Assembly (NCBI RefSeq): GCF_016862215.1
Contig: NZ_BOMN01000088.1
Span: 62,001 to 126,000, forward strand
Source of the DNA: Winogradskya humida
GTDB lineage: Bacteria; Actinomycetota; Actinomycetes; Mycobacteriales; Micromonosporaceae
DNA: 64,000 nucleotides
Reading direction: 5' to 3'
Translations under genes and position numbers: made by a program
Part shown: in pieces, positions 50,691-59,824 of the stretch
How the letters are laid out: the number at the start of each line of letters is the position of its first letter
How positions within the stretch are numbered: position 1 is the stretch's first letter
Notes under the pieces: generated by a model
What the model saw: the letters and a program-made list of their open reading frames with translations, nothing else
What the model was told of the DNA's origin: nothing
Database searches by the model: none

Positions 50691-51893
50691 TCACGGGTAG
50701 CGGCGCAGGGCGAGGACGGCGTTGTGGCCGCCGAAGCCGTACGAGTTGCTGAGGGCGATGTTTCCCCTGGCCGGGAGGGGCTGCGGCTTTTCTGTGACCA
50801 GGTTGAGGGTGCCGTCCTGGTCGGTGCAGCCGACCGTGGGCGGGATGAGGCCGTGGTGCAGGGTGAGTGCCGTGATCACGGCTTCGACGCCGCCCGCGCC
50901 GCCCTGGAGGTGGCCGATGGCTCCCTTCGGGGCGGTGACCGGGATCTTCGGGCCGAAGAGGGCGAGCAGGGCGCGGGTTTCCGCGGCGTCACCGGCGACG
51001 GTTGCGGTGGCGTGGGCGTTGATGTGGGCGACGTCGGCGGGTACGGCGCCCGCGTCCACGAGGGCTTTCGTCAGCGCTGCCGTGATGCCGGTGGCGTCGG
51101 GGCGGGGTGCCACGACGTGGTGGGCGTCGGCGGAGAGGCCCCAGCCGGCGGCTTCACAGTAGATGCGGGCGCCGCGGGCGAGGGCGTGGTCGAGGGATTC
51201 GAGGATGAGCAGGCCGGCGCCTTCGCCGAGGACGAAGCCGTCGCGGGTGCGGTCGAAGGGGCGGGAGCCGGTGGCGGACAGGGCTCGCATCGCGGCGAAG
51301 GACGCGAGGACCGTGGGGTTGATGATGGCCTCGGTGCCGCCGGCTATCGCGATGTCGGTGTGACCGTGACGGATGCGGTCCAGGGCCTGGCCGATGGCTT
51401 CGGTGCCGGAGGCGCAGGCCGAGACGACCGTCCGAGCCTCGCCCCGGACGCCCAGGTCCATGGCGATGTGGGCGGAGGCGGCGCTGGGGATCGCCTTGGG
51501 GGCGGTGCGGGGTGCCAGGGGGCGGCCGGTGCGGCCGTGCACGATGCGGTCGGCGGTGAGCAGGACCTCGATGCCGCCCATGACGGTGCCGAGGGTGACC
51601 CCGGCGCGGGCCGGGTCGAGGACGCCGTCGTGCAGGTCGCGCGGGCCGAATCCGGCGTCGGCCCAGGCTTCGCGGGCGGCGGTGACGGCGAACTGGGCGG
51701 AGCGGTTCAGCGTGCGGGCCTGGACGTGCGGGAGCGGTGGGGTGGGGGCCGGGGCGGCGACGTACCCGTCATCGCGGGCCCGGACCCCGCACTCGCCGGA
51801 CAGCAGGCCCCGCCACAACGAGGCGGTGTCGGGGCCCAGCGGCGTGACCGCCCCGCACCCCGTCACCACCACTCTGCGCAAGATCCTCGGCAC
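50691..51893 (-). CDS. Beta-ketoacyl-ACP synthase (FabF/KAS II-like)
   Basis: The 400-residue condensing enzyme has the nucleophile Cys160 (VVSACASGTEA), His294 (INAHATAT), Lys323 and His328 (APKGAIGHLQGG), so the decarboxylating triad is intact. The usual NAHGTST motif reads NAHATAT and GHLLGAAG reads GHLQGGAG, so it is a diverged KAS, more likely in a dedicated pathway than the housekeeping fatty acid enzyme. It lies 20 bases after the threonine synthase stop on the same strand, as the third gene of a probable operon. Partner ACP or modifying enzymes are not seen nearby. Confidence 0.87.
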   Translation of the reverse strand: MPRILRRVVVTGCGAVTPLGPDTASLWRGLLSGECGVRARDDGYVAAPAPTPPLPHVQARTLNRSAQFAVTAAREAWADAGFGPRDLHDGVLDPARAGVTLGTVMGGIEVLLTADRIVHGRTGRPLAPRTAPKAIPSAASAHIAMDLGVRGEARTVVSACASGTEAIGQALDRIRHGHTDIAIAGGTEAIINPTVLASFAAMRALSATGSRPFDRTRDGFVLGEGAGLLILESLDHALARGARIYCEAAGWGLSADAHHVVAPRPDATGITAALTKALVDAGAVPADVAHINAHATATVAGDAAETRALLALFGPKIPVTAPKGAIGHLQGGAGGVEAVITALTLHHGLIPPTVGCTDQDGTLNLVTEKPQPLPARGNIALSNSYGFGGHNAVLALRRYP

Positions 51894-51913
51894 TCACCAA
51901 CCATATTGGAGCG

Positions 51914-53134
51914 TCAGCGGCGCGGGGAGATCTCTCCGGTCACGGGAAGTGTCGGAACGTCGACCGGGATGGTGGACGGGTAGATGAGGCCGGTGCCGGT
52001 GTTGAGCACGACCACCCGGTCGCCGGCGTCGATGAAGCCGGTGGCGCGCAGGTCACGGGCCGCCGCGAAACACGCCGCGCCTTCGGGGCAGACGAACGTG
52101 CCCTCGTCCGCGGCGAGGCGGCGCTGTTCGAGGAGGAGGTCGTCGTCGCTGACCGCGATCGCCGTGCCGCCCGTCTCGCGGACCGCGCGCAGCACGAGGA
52201 AGTCGCCCAGCGCCTTGGGGACGGTGATGCCGAACGCGACCGTGTGCGCGTCCGGGAACGGCTCGCTCACGTCCGCGCCGGCGGCGAAGGCGTCCACGAT
52301 CGGCGCGCAGCCCTCGGCCTGGACGGCGACGAGGCGGGGCAGGCGCGGGCCGATCCAGCCCAGCTCCTGCATCTCCAGCAGTGCCTTCCAGATGCCGATC
52401 AGCCCGACGCCGCCGCCGGTCGGGTAGAGGATGACGTCGGGGACCTGCCAGCCGAGCTGCTCGGCGATCTCGTAGCCCATCGTCTTCTTGCCCTCGAGAC
52501 GGTACGGCTCCTTGAGCGTCGACACCTCCTGGTAGCCGCCGCGAGAGCGGACCGCCGCGTTGATGATCTTGCCCGCGTCACCGATCAGGCCGTCCACGAG
52601 GTAGAGCTCCGCGCCCGCGGCGACACACTCCGTGCGGGTGATGGCGGGGGCCGCGACCGGCATCGCGATCAGGCTCTCCAGGCCGGCCCGGGCCGCGTAG
52701 ACCGCCCAGGCCGCGCCCGCGTTGCCGTTGGTGGGCATCGCGACGCCCCTGACTCCGAGCTCGGCCGCGCGGGACACCCCGACTGCGGCGCCGCGCGCCT
52801 TGAAACTGCCGGTCGGGATCAGGCCCTCATCCTTCATCAGCAGATGGGGTACGCCGATCCGCGCGCCGTACCGCGGCATCGGCAGCAGCGGCGTCATCCC
52901 CTCGCCGAGCGTCACGACCGATGCGGGGTCCCGGACCGGCAGCATCTCGTGATAGCGCCACAGGTTCGCGGGACGTGACGCGAGTGCCTCCCGGGTCAGC
53001 GTGCGCGCGGCCAGCTCGGTGTCGTAGCGGGCGAGCAGCGGCACCCCCGCGTCGCTGACACCCTGCACGGTGTCGGCTTCGTACTTCTCCCCGGTGCGGG
53101 AGCATTCGAGGTGGGTCAGGGCCGAGAAGGTCAT
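51914..53134 (-). CDS. thrC: Threonine synthase-like PLP enzyme
   Basis: The 406-residue enzyme would convert O-phosphohomoserine to threonine. It has the PLP Lys112 in TGSFKARG, the phosphate loop PTGGGVGLIG and the conserved LGEGMTPLL near the start. An N-terminal Cys-containing segment (ALTHLECSRTGEKYEADTVQ) is typical of the archaeal-type class that carries a small zinc-ribbon-like start; only one Cys is kept here. It lies between a GGDEF-EAL gene (24 bases upstream) and a ketoacyl synthase gene (20 bases downstream) on the same strand, so it may be a specialised second copy rather than the housekeeping thrC. Confidence 0.87.
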   Translation of the reverse strand: MTFSALTHLECSRTGEKYEADTVQGVSDAGVPLLARYDTELAARTLTREALASRPANLWRYHEMLPVRDPASVVTLGEGMTPLLPMPRYGARIGVPHLLMKDEGLIPTGSFKARGAAVGVSRAAELGVRGVAMPTNGNAGAAWAVYAARAGLESLIAMPVAAPAITRTECVAAGAELYLVDGLIGDAGKIINAAVRSRGGYQEVSTLKEPYRLEGKKTMGYEIAEQLGWQVPDVILYPTGGGVGLIGIWKALLEMQELGWIGPRLPRLVAVQAEGCAPIVDAFAAGADVSEPFPDAHTVAFGITVPKALGDFLVLRAVRETGGTAIAVSDDDLLLEQRRLAADEGTFVCPEGAACFAAARDLRATGFIDAGDRVVVLNTGTGLIYPSTIPVDVPTLPVTGEISPRR

Positions 53135-53158
53135 GACCACGGACTTTAACTGCGGGCT

Positions 53159-55411
53159 TTATCTGGGGGACAACGCCCGTAACGCCTCGGCCGCGACGGC
53201 GCCGTCGAGCGGGCGGTAGAAGTGGTAGCCCTGGCCGTACCCGCAGCCCATGTCCGCCAGGACCCGCGCCTGCTCGGCGGTCTCGATGCCCTCGGCGACC
53301 ACGCTCATCCGGAATGCCATGCCCAGCCGGACGATGGCCTCGGCGACCGTGCGGGCCTCCGGGTCGTCGGCGATGCCGGTGACGAACGAGCGGTCGATCT
53401 TGAGGATGTTCACCGGGAGCCGGCGCAGGTAGCTCAGCGCGGAGTAGCCGGTGCCGAAGTCGTCGACGGCGATGCTGATGCCGAGGTCGCGCAGCTCCTC
53501 GAGCCGGGCGACGGTCTGCGCGTCCGGTTCCAGCACGACACCCTCGGTCAGCTCCAGGATCAGTTTGCCCGCGGCGAAGCCCGTCTCGTCGAGGATGCCG
53601 CGGATGATGTCGACCAGGCCCGGCTGGACGACCTGCTTCGGGGAGAGGTTGACGCTGAGCCGTACGCGGTCCGCGCCGGGAATCGTGGCATGCCAGCCCG
53701 CGACCTGGCGGCAGGCGTCCCGCAGCACCCACTCCCCGAGCGGGACGACCGCACCGGTCTCCTCGGCGAAGTCGATGAACTCGCCGGGCATGAGCAGTCC
53801 GCGTTCCGGGTGGTTCCACCGCACCAGCGCCTCGACGGCCTTGACGGAACCGTCGGTGAGCGAGACCGCGGGCTGGAAGTGCACGACCATCTCCCCGGCG
53901 GCGACCGCGCGGCGCAGCTCGGTGTCGCGGGCGCGCGGGTCGAGCTCCGGCGTGTAGACCTGGTAGCGGGCGCGGCCGGAGCGCTTGGCGGCGTACATCG
54001 CGGTGTCGGCGTGCTGCAGCAGCACCTCCGCGTCGGCGGCGTCGGGCCCCCGCAGGGCCACGCCGATGCTGGCCTCGACGCCGAGCACGTGCTCACCGAA
54101 GATGACCGGGGTGCGCAGGGCGTCGACGAGTCGCTGGGCGATCCGCTCGGCGACCGCCGCGTCGGGCAGGTTCTGCAGGATGACGGCGAACTCGTCGCCA
54201 CCGAGGCGGCCGGCGGTATCCCCGGCACGGATGACCGAGCGCAGGGCCGCGGCGACGGCGCAGAGCACGGCGTCGCCGGCCTCGTGGCCGTACGCGTCGT
54301 TGATGGGCTTGAACCGGTCGAGGTCGATGAGCAGCACGGCGGCGTGCTTGCCCTCGCGGACGGGCTGGGCGGTCAGCTGCGCGAGGCGCTCGGTGACCAG
54401 GGTGCGGTTGGCCAGGCCGGTCAGGCCGTCGGTGACGGCGAGTTCGCGGTTCTCGCGCAGGGCGTACATCTGGCGGGCGACGACCAGCGAGGTGAGCAGG
54501 ATCGCGCCGATGATCATGCCGCCGAGGGGGAAGAGGCCGAGCTTCCCGGCGAGCGTTCCGAGCAGGGCGTAGGCGAGCGCGATGGCGCCGTACGGCAGCC
54601 AGTTGGTGCCGGTGCGCCGCGCATGGGTGGCGGCGGGGTCCTGGACAGCCTCGCGGTAGCGGCGGTGGGCGGCCAGCACGAGCAGGTAGGCGCAGGTGAA
54701 CCACATCAGGTCGGACCACATGCCGCTGACGAAACCGTCGTGCAGCTGGATGTACGCGTACGACGTGTCCCCGACGACGAGCGTCGCCACGGCGACGGCC
54801 AGCAGGCGTACCGAGGTGTCGGCTCCCGTGGAGCGCCGCAGCAGGAGCACGGCCAGCGCGAGCACCAGCACCAGGTCGCCGATCGGGATACCGGCGGAGA
54901 AGAAGAGTGCGGAGGCGGGGATTCCGCGCTGCTCCAGGATCGGGCTCAGCACCAGGTACCAGAGCATCATGAAGGCGCTGGCCCCGACGATCAGGGAGTC
55001 CAGCGCGTGCTTGACCCGGTCCGCCCGGCCGCGGCTGGCGCCCGGCAGCAGCAGGAGCCCCGGCAGCATGATCGGGACGAACGCGAAGAACAGGTAGTCG
55101 GCGACGGCCGGGTACGCGTCGCGGTGCAGCACGGCGTCCTCGATGAGCCACGAGGTCTGGCCGGCGAGCTTGCAGGCGAACGCGGCGGCGATGAACCGCC
55201 AGGCACGCCGGGTCCGCGGGTCGAGGCCCGGCAGTCGCACGATGCGGACGGCGAGCAGGGTGGCGAGGACCGCGAGCGGCACGTAGCTGGCGTCGATGAC
55301 GAAGGAGCGCAGGTCCTGGCCGCCCCAGTCGCCGACGTAGAACACGAGGAAGCCGGCGTACAGCGCCCCGGAACCGGCCACGGCCGCGCGGACCAGCCTG
55401 TTTTGCGTCAC
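53159..55411 (-). CDS. Membrane diguanylate cyclase/phosphodiesterase (GGDEF-EAL)
   Basis: The product is 750 residues from GTG 55411; in-frame starts at 55486 and 55507 are also possible. The N-terminal multi-helix module (about 1-310) contains GIPIGDLVLVLALAVLLLRR and TLVVGDTSYAYIQL. The GGDEF domain has RLGGDEF at about 404 with an RAGD inhibitory site before it, and the EAL domain has VEALVRW (Glu527), NLSPKQ, ELTEG, DDFGTGYSAL, KIDRSF and AEGIE. Both activities look intact. It is followed by thrC-like and KAS genes at 24 and 20 bases, suggesting an operon. Confidence 0.9.
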   Translation of the reverse strand: MTQNRLVRAAVAGSGALYAGFLVFYVGDWGGQDLRSFVIDASYVPLAVLATLLAVRIVRLPGLDPRTRRAWRFIAAAFACKLAGQTSWLIEDAVLHRDAYPAVADYLFFAFVPIMLPGLLLLPGASRGRADRVKHALDSLIVGASAFMMLWYLVLSPILEQRGIPASALFFSAGIPIGDLVLVLALAVLLLRRSTGADTSVRLLAVAVATLVVGDTSYAYIQLHDGFVSGMWSDLMWFTCAYLLVLAAHRRYREAVQDPAATHARRTGTNWLPYGAIALAYALLGTLAGKLGLFPLGGMIIGAILLTSLVVARQMYALRENRELAVTDGLTGLANRTLVTERLAQLTAQPVREGKHAAVLLIDLDRFKPINDAYGHEAGDAVLCAVAAALRSVIRAGDTAGRLGGDEFAVILQNLPDAAVAERIAQRLVDALRTPVIFGEHVLGVEASIGVALRGPDAADAEVLLQHADTAMYAAKRSGRARYQVYTPELDPRARDTELRRAVAAGEMVVHFQPAVSLTDGSVKAVEALVRWNHPERGLLMPGEFIDFAEETGAVVPLGEWVLRDACRQVAGWHATIPGADRVRLSVNLSPKQVVQPGLVDIIRGILDETGFAAGKLILELTEGVVLEPDAQTVARLEELRDLGISIAVDDFGTGYSALSYLRRLPVNILKIDRSFVTGIADDPEARTVAEAIVRLGMAFRMSVVAEGIETAEQARVLADMGCGYGQGYHFYRPLDGAVAAEALRALSPR

Positions 55412-55551
55412 GCCCTGACATCGGCCGCGGCGCAGGGCGTCTGAGGATATGGAACCGCTGGTCGCGGCCCCTGACAGCGCTGCCATACCGCGGACATCGG
55501 TGGACAACAGGGATTACCTGATCACGTGCACACAGCTATCGTATCGATAAT

Positions 55552-55564
55552 CCTCAATTTGAGG
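55552..55564. promoter_or_regulatory. Candidate operator upstream of the polyester hydrolase
   Basis: CCTCAATTTGAGG is a perfect palindrome with a single central base. It lies 28 bases before the ATG at 55592 and beside the AT-rich TATCGTATCGATAAT, which is probably the promoter. Confidence 0.4.
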
Positions 55565-55591
55565 CGCACCCCGTCCTAGGGAGTACGAAGC

Positions 55592-56476
55592 ATGTCATCA
55601 CGAGTGACACGTGCCCTGCGCGCCGCACTGATCGGCTCCACCCTCGCCCTGGCCACGACGTTCACGGGAGTCACCGCCCCGGCGATCGCGGCCGCGGCCA
55701 ACCCCTACGAGCGTGGCCCCGCCCCGACCGTGGCCAGCATCGAGGCCGCCACCGGCTCGTTCGCGACCGCCAAGGTCACCGTCGCCCGCTCGGCCGTCAG
55801 CGGCTTCGGCGGCGGCACGATCTACTACCCGACCAGCACGACCGCCGGCACGTTCGGGGCGGTCGCCATCTCCCCCGGCTTCACCGCCTCCCAGTCCGCC
55901 GTCGCCTGGCTCGGGCCGCGGCTGGCCTCGCAGGGCTTCGTGATCTTCACGATCGACACCAGCAGCACGCTCGACTCGCCCGACAGCCGCGGCACCCAGC
56001 TGCTCGCGGCGCTCGACTACCTGACCGGCAGCAGCTCGGTGCGCACCCGCATCGACGCGACCCGCCTCGGCGTCATGGGCCACTCGATGGGCGGCGGCGG
56101 CAGCCTCGCGGCCACCCGGACCCGGCCGGCGCTGCAGGCCTCCATCCCGATGACGCCCTACCACACCACCAAGTCGTGGACCACGGTCCAGACCCCGACG
56201 CTGATCATCGGCGCCGAGAGCGACACGGTGGCCCCGGTGGCCTCGCACGCCGAGCCGTTCTACACCAGCCTCCCGAGCACCCTGGACAAGGCGTACCTCG
56301 AGCTGAACAACGCGTCGCACTCGGCGCCCACGTCGACGAACGTCACGGTGGCCAAGTACAGCATCTCCTGGCTCAAGCGCTTCATCGACAACGACACCCG
56401 CTACGACCAGTTCCTCTGCCCCAACCCCTCCGGCACGGCGATCCAGGAGTGGCGCTCCACCTGTAACTACTCCTGA
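55592..56476 (+). CDS. Secreted polyester hydrolase / cutinase (PETase-type)
   Basis: The 294-residue protein has a signal peptide ending AIAAAA before NPYERGPAPT, the hallmark N-terminus of actinobacterial cutinases and PET hydrolases. The catalytic triad is Ser165 (GHSMGGGG), Asp211 (GAESDTVAP) and His243 (NNASHSAP). Cys276 and Cys291 form the C-terminal disulfide. Two substrate-cleft positions differ from the best-studied enzymes: Phe97 stands where a Tyr is usual (SPGF) and Tyr190 stands where a Trp is usual (PMTPYHTTKSW). GGGAG precedes the ATG. It probably cleaves plant cutin or synthetic polyesters outside the cell. Confidence 0.9.
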   Translation: MSSRVTRALRAALIGSTLALATTFTGVTAPAIAAAANPYERGPAPTVASIEAATGSFATAKVTVARSAVSGFGGGTIYYPTSTTAGTFGAVAISPGFTASQSAVAWLGPRLASQGFVIFTIDTSSTLDSPDSRGTQLLAALDYLTGSSSVRTRIDATRLGVMGHSMGGGGSLAATRTRPALQASIPMTPYHTTKSWTTVQTPTLIIGAESDTVAPVASHAEPFYTSLPSTLDKAYLELNNASHSAPTSTNVTVAKYSISWLKRFIDNDTRYDQFLCPNPSGTAIQEWRSTCNYS

Positions 56477-56492
56477 CGGCTTCCGTCGCGAC

Positions 56493-56525
56493 GGGTGCGG
56501 GCCGCGCAACTACCGGCCCGCACCC
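56493..56525 (+). terminator. Hairpin after the polyester hydrolase gene
   Basis: GGGTGCGGGCCG (56493-56504) pairs perfectly with CGGCCCGCACCC (56514-56525) over a 9-base loop, 16 bases after the stop. There is no T-run. Confidence 0.6.
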
Positions 56526-56568
56526 GGACCGGACCGGACCCGTACCGCAGAGCACCGACGCTGACCCC

Positions 56569-58071
56569 ATGAGCAGAATCGACGCGCTGGCGCTGCCCCG
56601 GCGGCTCGCCGCCTGGCAGTGGCTGCTGGCCGCCGGCCCCGTCGCCATCGGGTTGTACTACCTGCTGGTCACGGTCGAGCCGGGCTGGGGCTTCGCCGGG
56701 GTCGTCGTGGTGGCCAGCGCCAACGGCAGCGTGGTCGCCGCGTCGCTGTTCGCGGCGCGCCGCCACCGGCAGGCCCGGTCCGCGCTGCTGTTCATCGCCG
56801 CCGGTGCCGCCGCCAACGTGACCGCCGACCTGATCTTCTACTTCATGGCGCTCGTCGGTGGCGAGGTCGGCTACCCCAGCATCGCGGACATCGGCTACGT
56901 CGCGGCCTACCCGCTGACCGCCGTCGGCCTCGTGCTCATCGTGCGCCGCCGCACCCCCGGCTGGGACCTCGCCAGCGTCGTCGACGCGGCGATCGTCGCG
57001 GTCGGGGCCGGCTTCCTCGTGTACGCCCTTGTCATCGCCCCCATGGTCGCCGTCGGCCCGGACAACTACACCAAGCTGGTGTCGGTGTCGTACCCGATCG
57101 GCGACCTGATGCTCGTCGCCGTCGGGGCGCGGCTGCTGCTCGGCGCGGGACCCCGCACCGTGTCGCTGGGCGCGCTCGGTTCCTACCTGGTGCTGCTGCT
57201 GATCGCCGACACCGTCTACAGCGTGGAGAGTTTCAACGGGTCCTACGGCCCGGGCGGTCTCGCGGACGCGCTGTGGATGCTCTCCTCCTACATCCTCGCC
57301 GCCGGCGTGCTGCACCCCTCGGTCCAGGTCATGGTCGCGCCGTCGTCGACCGCCACCCCGGACGCCACCCCCGGCCGGCTCGCGGTGCTCGCCGTCGCCG
57401 CCCTGGTCGCCCCGACCACGATGCTCGTGCTGCACATGCACGGCGGGCGCATCCCCGTCGCGGCCGGCATGATCGCCTGCGACCTGCTGTTCCTGCTGGT
57501 GCTCGCCCGGATGGCGGGACTGGTCCAGGCCCAGCGGCACGCGGCCATCACCGACGGGCTGACCGGCCTGCGCAGCCGCCGCTACCTGACCCAGGCCCTG
57601 CACACCGAGACGGCCCGCTCGGCCCGCTCCGGCGTCCCGGTCGCGATGCTGCTCCTCGACATCGACCACTTCAAGACCGTCAACGACACGTACGGCCACC
57701 ACGGCGGCGACCTCGTCCTCGTGGAGATCGCCGAGCGGCTACGGCACCTCGTGCGACCGGGCGACCTGGTGGCCCGCTACGGCGGCGAGGAGTTCGCCGT
57801 CGTCCTGCCCGGCGCCGACCTGTCCGAGGCCCACGCCGTCGGCGAGCGCATCCGCCGGGGCATCGCCGCCACCCCGATGTCGGCCGGCCCCCACCGGATG
57901 CACGCCGTCACCGTCTCCATCGGCCTCGCCGGCATCCCGCACCCCTGCGACGACGTCGACGAACTGGTCCTCGCCGCCGACCGTGCCCTCTACGCCGCCA
58001 AGCACGCCGGCCGCGACCGGGTGGCCGCCGCCGCCCCGGTCGTGGTCCAGGACTCGGTCCTGCACCCCTGA
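56569..58071 (+). CDS. Membrane diguanylate cyclase (GGDEF only)
   Basis: The 500-residue protein has a multi-helix N-terminal module (about 1-320) with VSYPIGDLMLVAVGARLLLG and LLIADTVYSVESFNG, then a GGDEF domain with RYGGEEF (405-409) preceded by RPGD, an intact feedback site. The EAL domain is absent, so it should only synthesise cyclic di-GMP. The start at ATG 56569 is the first Met of the conserved module. It is 92 bases after the polyester hydrolase and convergent with the GntR gene. Confidence 0.9.
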   Translation: MSRIDALALPRRLAAWQWLLAAGPVAIGLYYLLVTVEPGWGFAGVVVVASANGSVVAASLFAARRHRQARSALLFIAAGAAANVTADLIFYFMALVGGEVGYPSIADIGYVAAYPLTAVGLVLIVRRRTPGWDLASVVDAAIVAVGAGFLVYALVIAPMVAVGPDNYTKLVSVSYPIGDLMLVAVGARLLLGAGPRTVSLGALGSYLVLLLIADTVYSVESFNGSYGPGGLADALWMLSSYILAAGVLHPSVQVMVAPSSTATPDATPGRLAVLAVAALVAPTTMLVLHMHGGRIPVAAGMIACDLLFLLVLARMAGLVQAQRHAAITDGLTGLRSRRYLTQALHTETARSARSGVPVAMLLLDIDHFKTVNDTYGHHGGDLVLVEIAERLRHLVRPGDLVARYGGEEFAVVLPGADLSEAHAVGERIRRGIAATPMSAGPHRMHAVTVSIGLAGIPHPCDDVDELVLAADRALYAAKHAGRDRVAAAAPVVVQDSVLHP

Positions 58072-58091
58072 CCCGGGCCGGGAGCGTCGTC

Positions 58092-58739
58092 CTACAGGGA
58101 TGCCAGTCGGTGGACGGCCTTGGACAGGGTGCCTTCGACCTGGCCGAGGTGGGTGCGCATGGCGTTCTCGGCCGCGTCCGGGTCGCGGGCGGCGATGGCC
58201 TCGACGATCGCGGTGTGTTCGGCGTAGGAGTTCGCGGCCCTGCCGGGCACCAGGATCGTGCGGAACTGGAAGCGCACCAGGTGGGCGCGGAGCCCGGCGA
58301 TCAGCCGGGCCGCGGTTTCGTGCCGGGCCGCCTCGATGATGGCCGCGTGCAGAGTGGCGTTGCCTTCGGAGTAGCCGAGCAGGTCGCCTTCGGCGAGCCG
58401 CTGGCCCATGCCCTCCAGAATCCGGCGCACCTTGGTGATCTCCCGGGCGGTGGCCTTGACCGCCGCCTCGCGTGCGGTGAGGGCTTCGAGAAAAGCCCGT
58501 GTCTGCAGAATTTCGACCGCCTCGGCGTCGGTCACCACCCGAACCCGGGCGCCCCGGTTCGGAATGAGCGTCACCAGCCCGTCCTGGCCGAGCCGGATCA
58601 GGGCGGTACGCACATTCGCGCGGCTCGCCTGCAGGCTCTCGGCGAGGTCGGCCTCGACGAGACGCTCGTTCGGCATCAGCTGACCACTGAAGATCTGGGA
58701 ACGTAACCGCTCGAAGGCGTCGTCAGCCGGCGACGTCAC
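58092..58739 (-). CDS. GntR-family (FCD type) transcriptional regulator
   Basis: The 215-residue product has an N-terminal winged HTH (about 5-70; LVEADLAESLQASRANVRTA then LVTLIPNRGARV) and an all-helical FCD ligand domain (about 80-215) with metal-binding His/Asp positions such as NATLHAAIIEAARHE. The GTG at 58739 is chosen because GGAGGAGAAGC precedes it; a start 14 codons upstream is also open. It is divergent from the ABC importer genes and probably controls them. Confidence 0.85.
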   Translation of the reverse strand: MTSPADDAFERLRSQIFSGQLMPNERLVEADLAESLQASRANVRTALIRLGQDGLVTLIPNRGARVRVVTDAEAVEILQTRAFLEALTAREAAVKATAREITKVRRILEGMGQRLAEGDLLGYSEGNATLHAAIIEAARHETAARLIAGLRAHLVRFQFRTILVPGRAANSYAEHTAIVEAIAARDPDAAENAMRTHLGQVEGTLSKAVHRLASL

Positions 58740-58884
58740 GGAAATGCTTCTCCTCCACCAAACGGCACATTGAGTATGCATTGCTTAAGATCTTGCGCAT
58801 AGCATCGCGTTAGCCCCCGAACCTGTCAACCCGCGGTCGGCCTGCATCAATTTCCATTCCGTGTGCTCACGGCCACACCATCTG

Positions 58885-58924
58885 CGGGTATCCCCCGCGG
58901 AAGACGGGTATCCCCGGCGGAAAA
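58885..58924. repeat. Two tandem 20-bp direct repeats
   Basis: CGGGTATCCCCCGCGGAAGA (58885-58904) is followed directly by CGGGTATCCCCGGCGGAAAA (58905-58924), 17 of 20 identical. It lies between the GntR gene and the ABC ATPase gene and may be part of the control region. Confidence 0.7.
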
Positions 58925-59033
58925 TGCGTCATGACAGGCGATCCATACTGCTCTACGCTCTCGGTCGGACGCCGGTCCACAGGGGCTGACGTCAATCGAC
59001 CAATGTCCCGGACACCAACCCCTGAGGAAGCAC

Positions 59034-59804
59034 ATGATTACCATCGAAGGGGTTTCGCAGACGTTCACAAGCCGGTCCGGCCCGGTCCAGGCGATCCGGG
59101 ACGTCAACCTCCACATCGGAGACGGCGAATTCCTCACCGTCATCGGCCGGTCCGGCTGCGGCAAGTCCACACTGCTCCGGATGATCGGCGGGCTGCTCCG
59201 CCCGACGATGGGCGAGATCCGGATCGGCGGCGAACCGGTCCGCTCGCCGCGCCGGGACGTGGCGATGGTCTTTCAGAAGCCCGCCCTGCTGCCGTGGCGC
59301 TCGGTCGAGCAGAACATCATGCTCCCGGTGGAGATCCTCCGCCGGCGCAAGTCGGAATACCGGGACCGGGTCGGACAACTACTGGAGATGACCGGCCTGA
59401 CCGGCTTCCGCCGGCGTCTGCCGCACGAGCTGTCCGGTGGCATGCAGCAGCGGGTCTCGCTCTGCCGGGCGCTCATCCAGAACCCTGAGGTCATGCTGAT
59501 GGACGAGCCGTTCTCGGCCCTCGACGCCCTGACCCGCGAGGAACTGGCCGTCGAGCTGCAGCGCATCCACATGGAGCTGGGCACCACGATCATCTTCGTG
59601 ACCCACTCCATCCAGGAAGCGGTCCTGCTGGCCGACCGGGTCGCCGTCCTGAGTTCGCGCCCGGGCGAGCTCCGGCGCCTGGTCGAGATCTCGATCCCGC
59701 GCCCGCGCACGTTCGGTCACAACGCGCACATGGACGACGTCGCCAACGTCTCGGCCGAACTGCACACCCTGCTCCTGAACGACCCGGCGCCGCTGCCCGC
59801 CTGA
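59034..59804 (+). CDS. ABC importer ATPase (SsuB/TauB/ThiZ-like)
   Basis: The 256-residue ATPase has Walker A IGRSGCGKSTLLR, Q-loop VFQKPALLPW (the LLPW signature of the nitrate/sulfonate/taurine-type importers), signature LSGGMQQRVSLCRAL, Walker B VMLMDEPFSALDAL and switch VTHSIQEA. GAGGAAGC precedes the ATG. It should energise the permease at 62215 together with the NMT1-type binding lipoprotein at 60198. Confidence 0.9.
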   Translation: MITIEGVSQTFTSRSGPVQAIRDVNLHIGDGEFLTVIGRSGCGKSTLLRMIGGLLRPTMGEIRIGGEPVRSPRRDVAMVFQKPALLPWRSVEQNIMLPVEILRRRKSEYRDRVGQLLEMTGLTGFRRRLPHELSGGMQQRVSLCRALIQNPEVMLMDEPFSALDALTREELAVELQRIHMELGTTIIFVTHSIQEAVLLADRVAVLSSRPGELRRLVEISIPRPRTFGHNAHMDDVANVSAELHTLLLNDPAPLPA

Positions 59805-59824
59805 CCCCGGAACGCGGAGCACTC

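Noticed and set aside
50691..53134. Complete polyketide or fatty acid gene cluster
   Set aside because: Only one ketoacyl synthase is present; ACP, ketoreductase, acyltransferase and thioesterase genes are missing around it.
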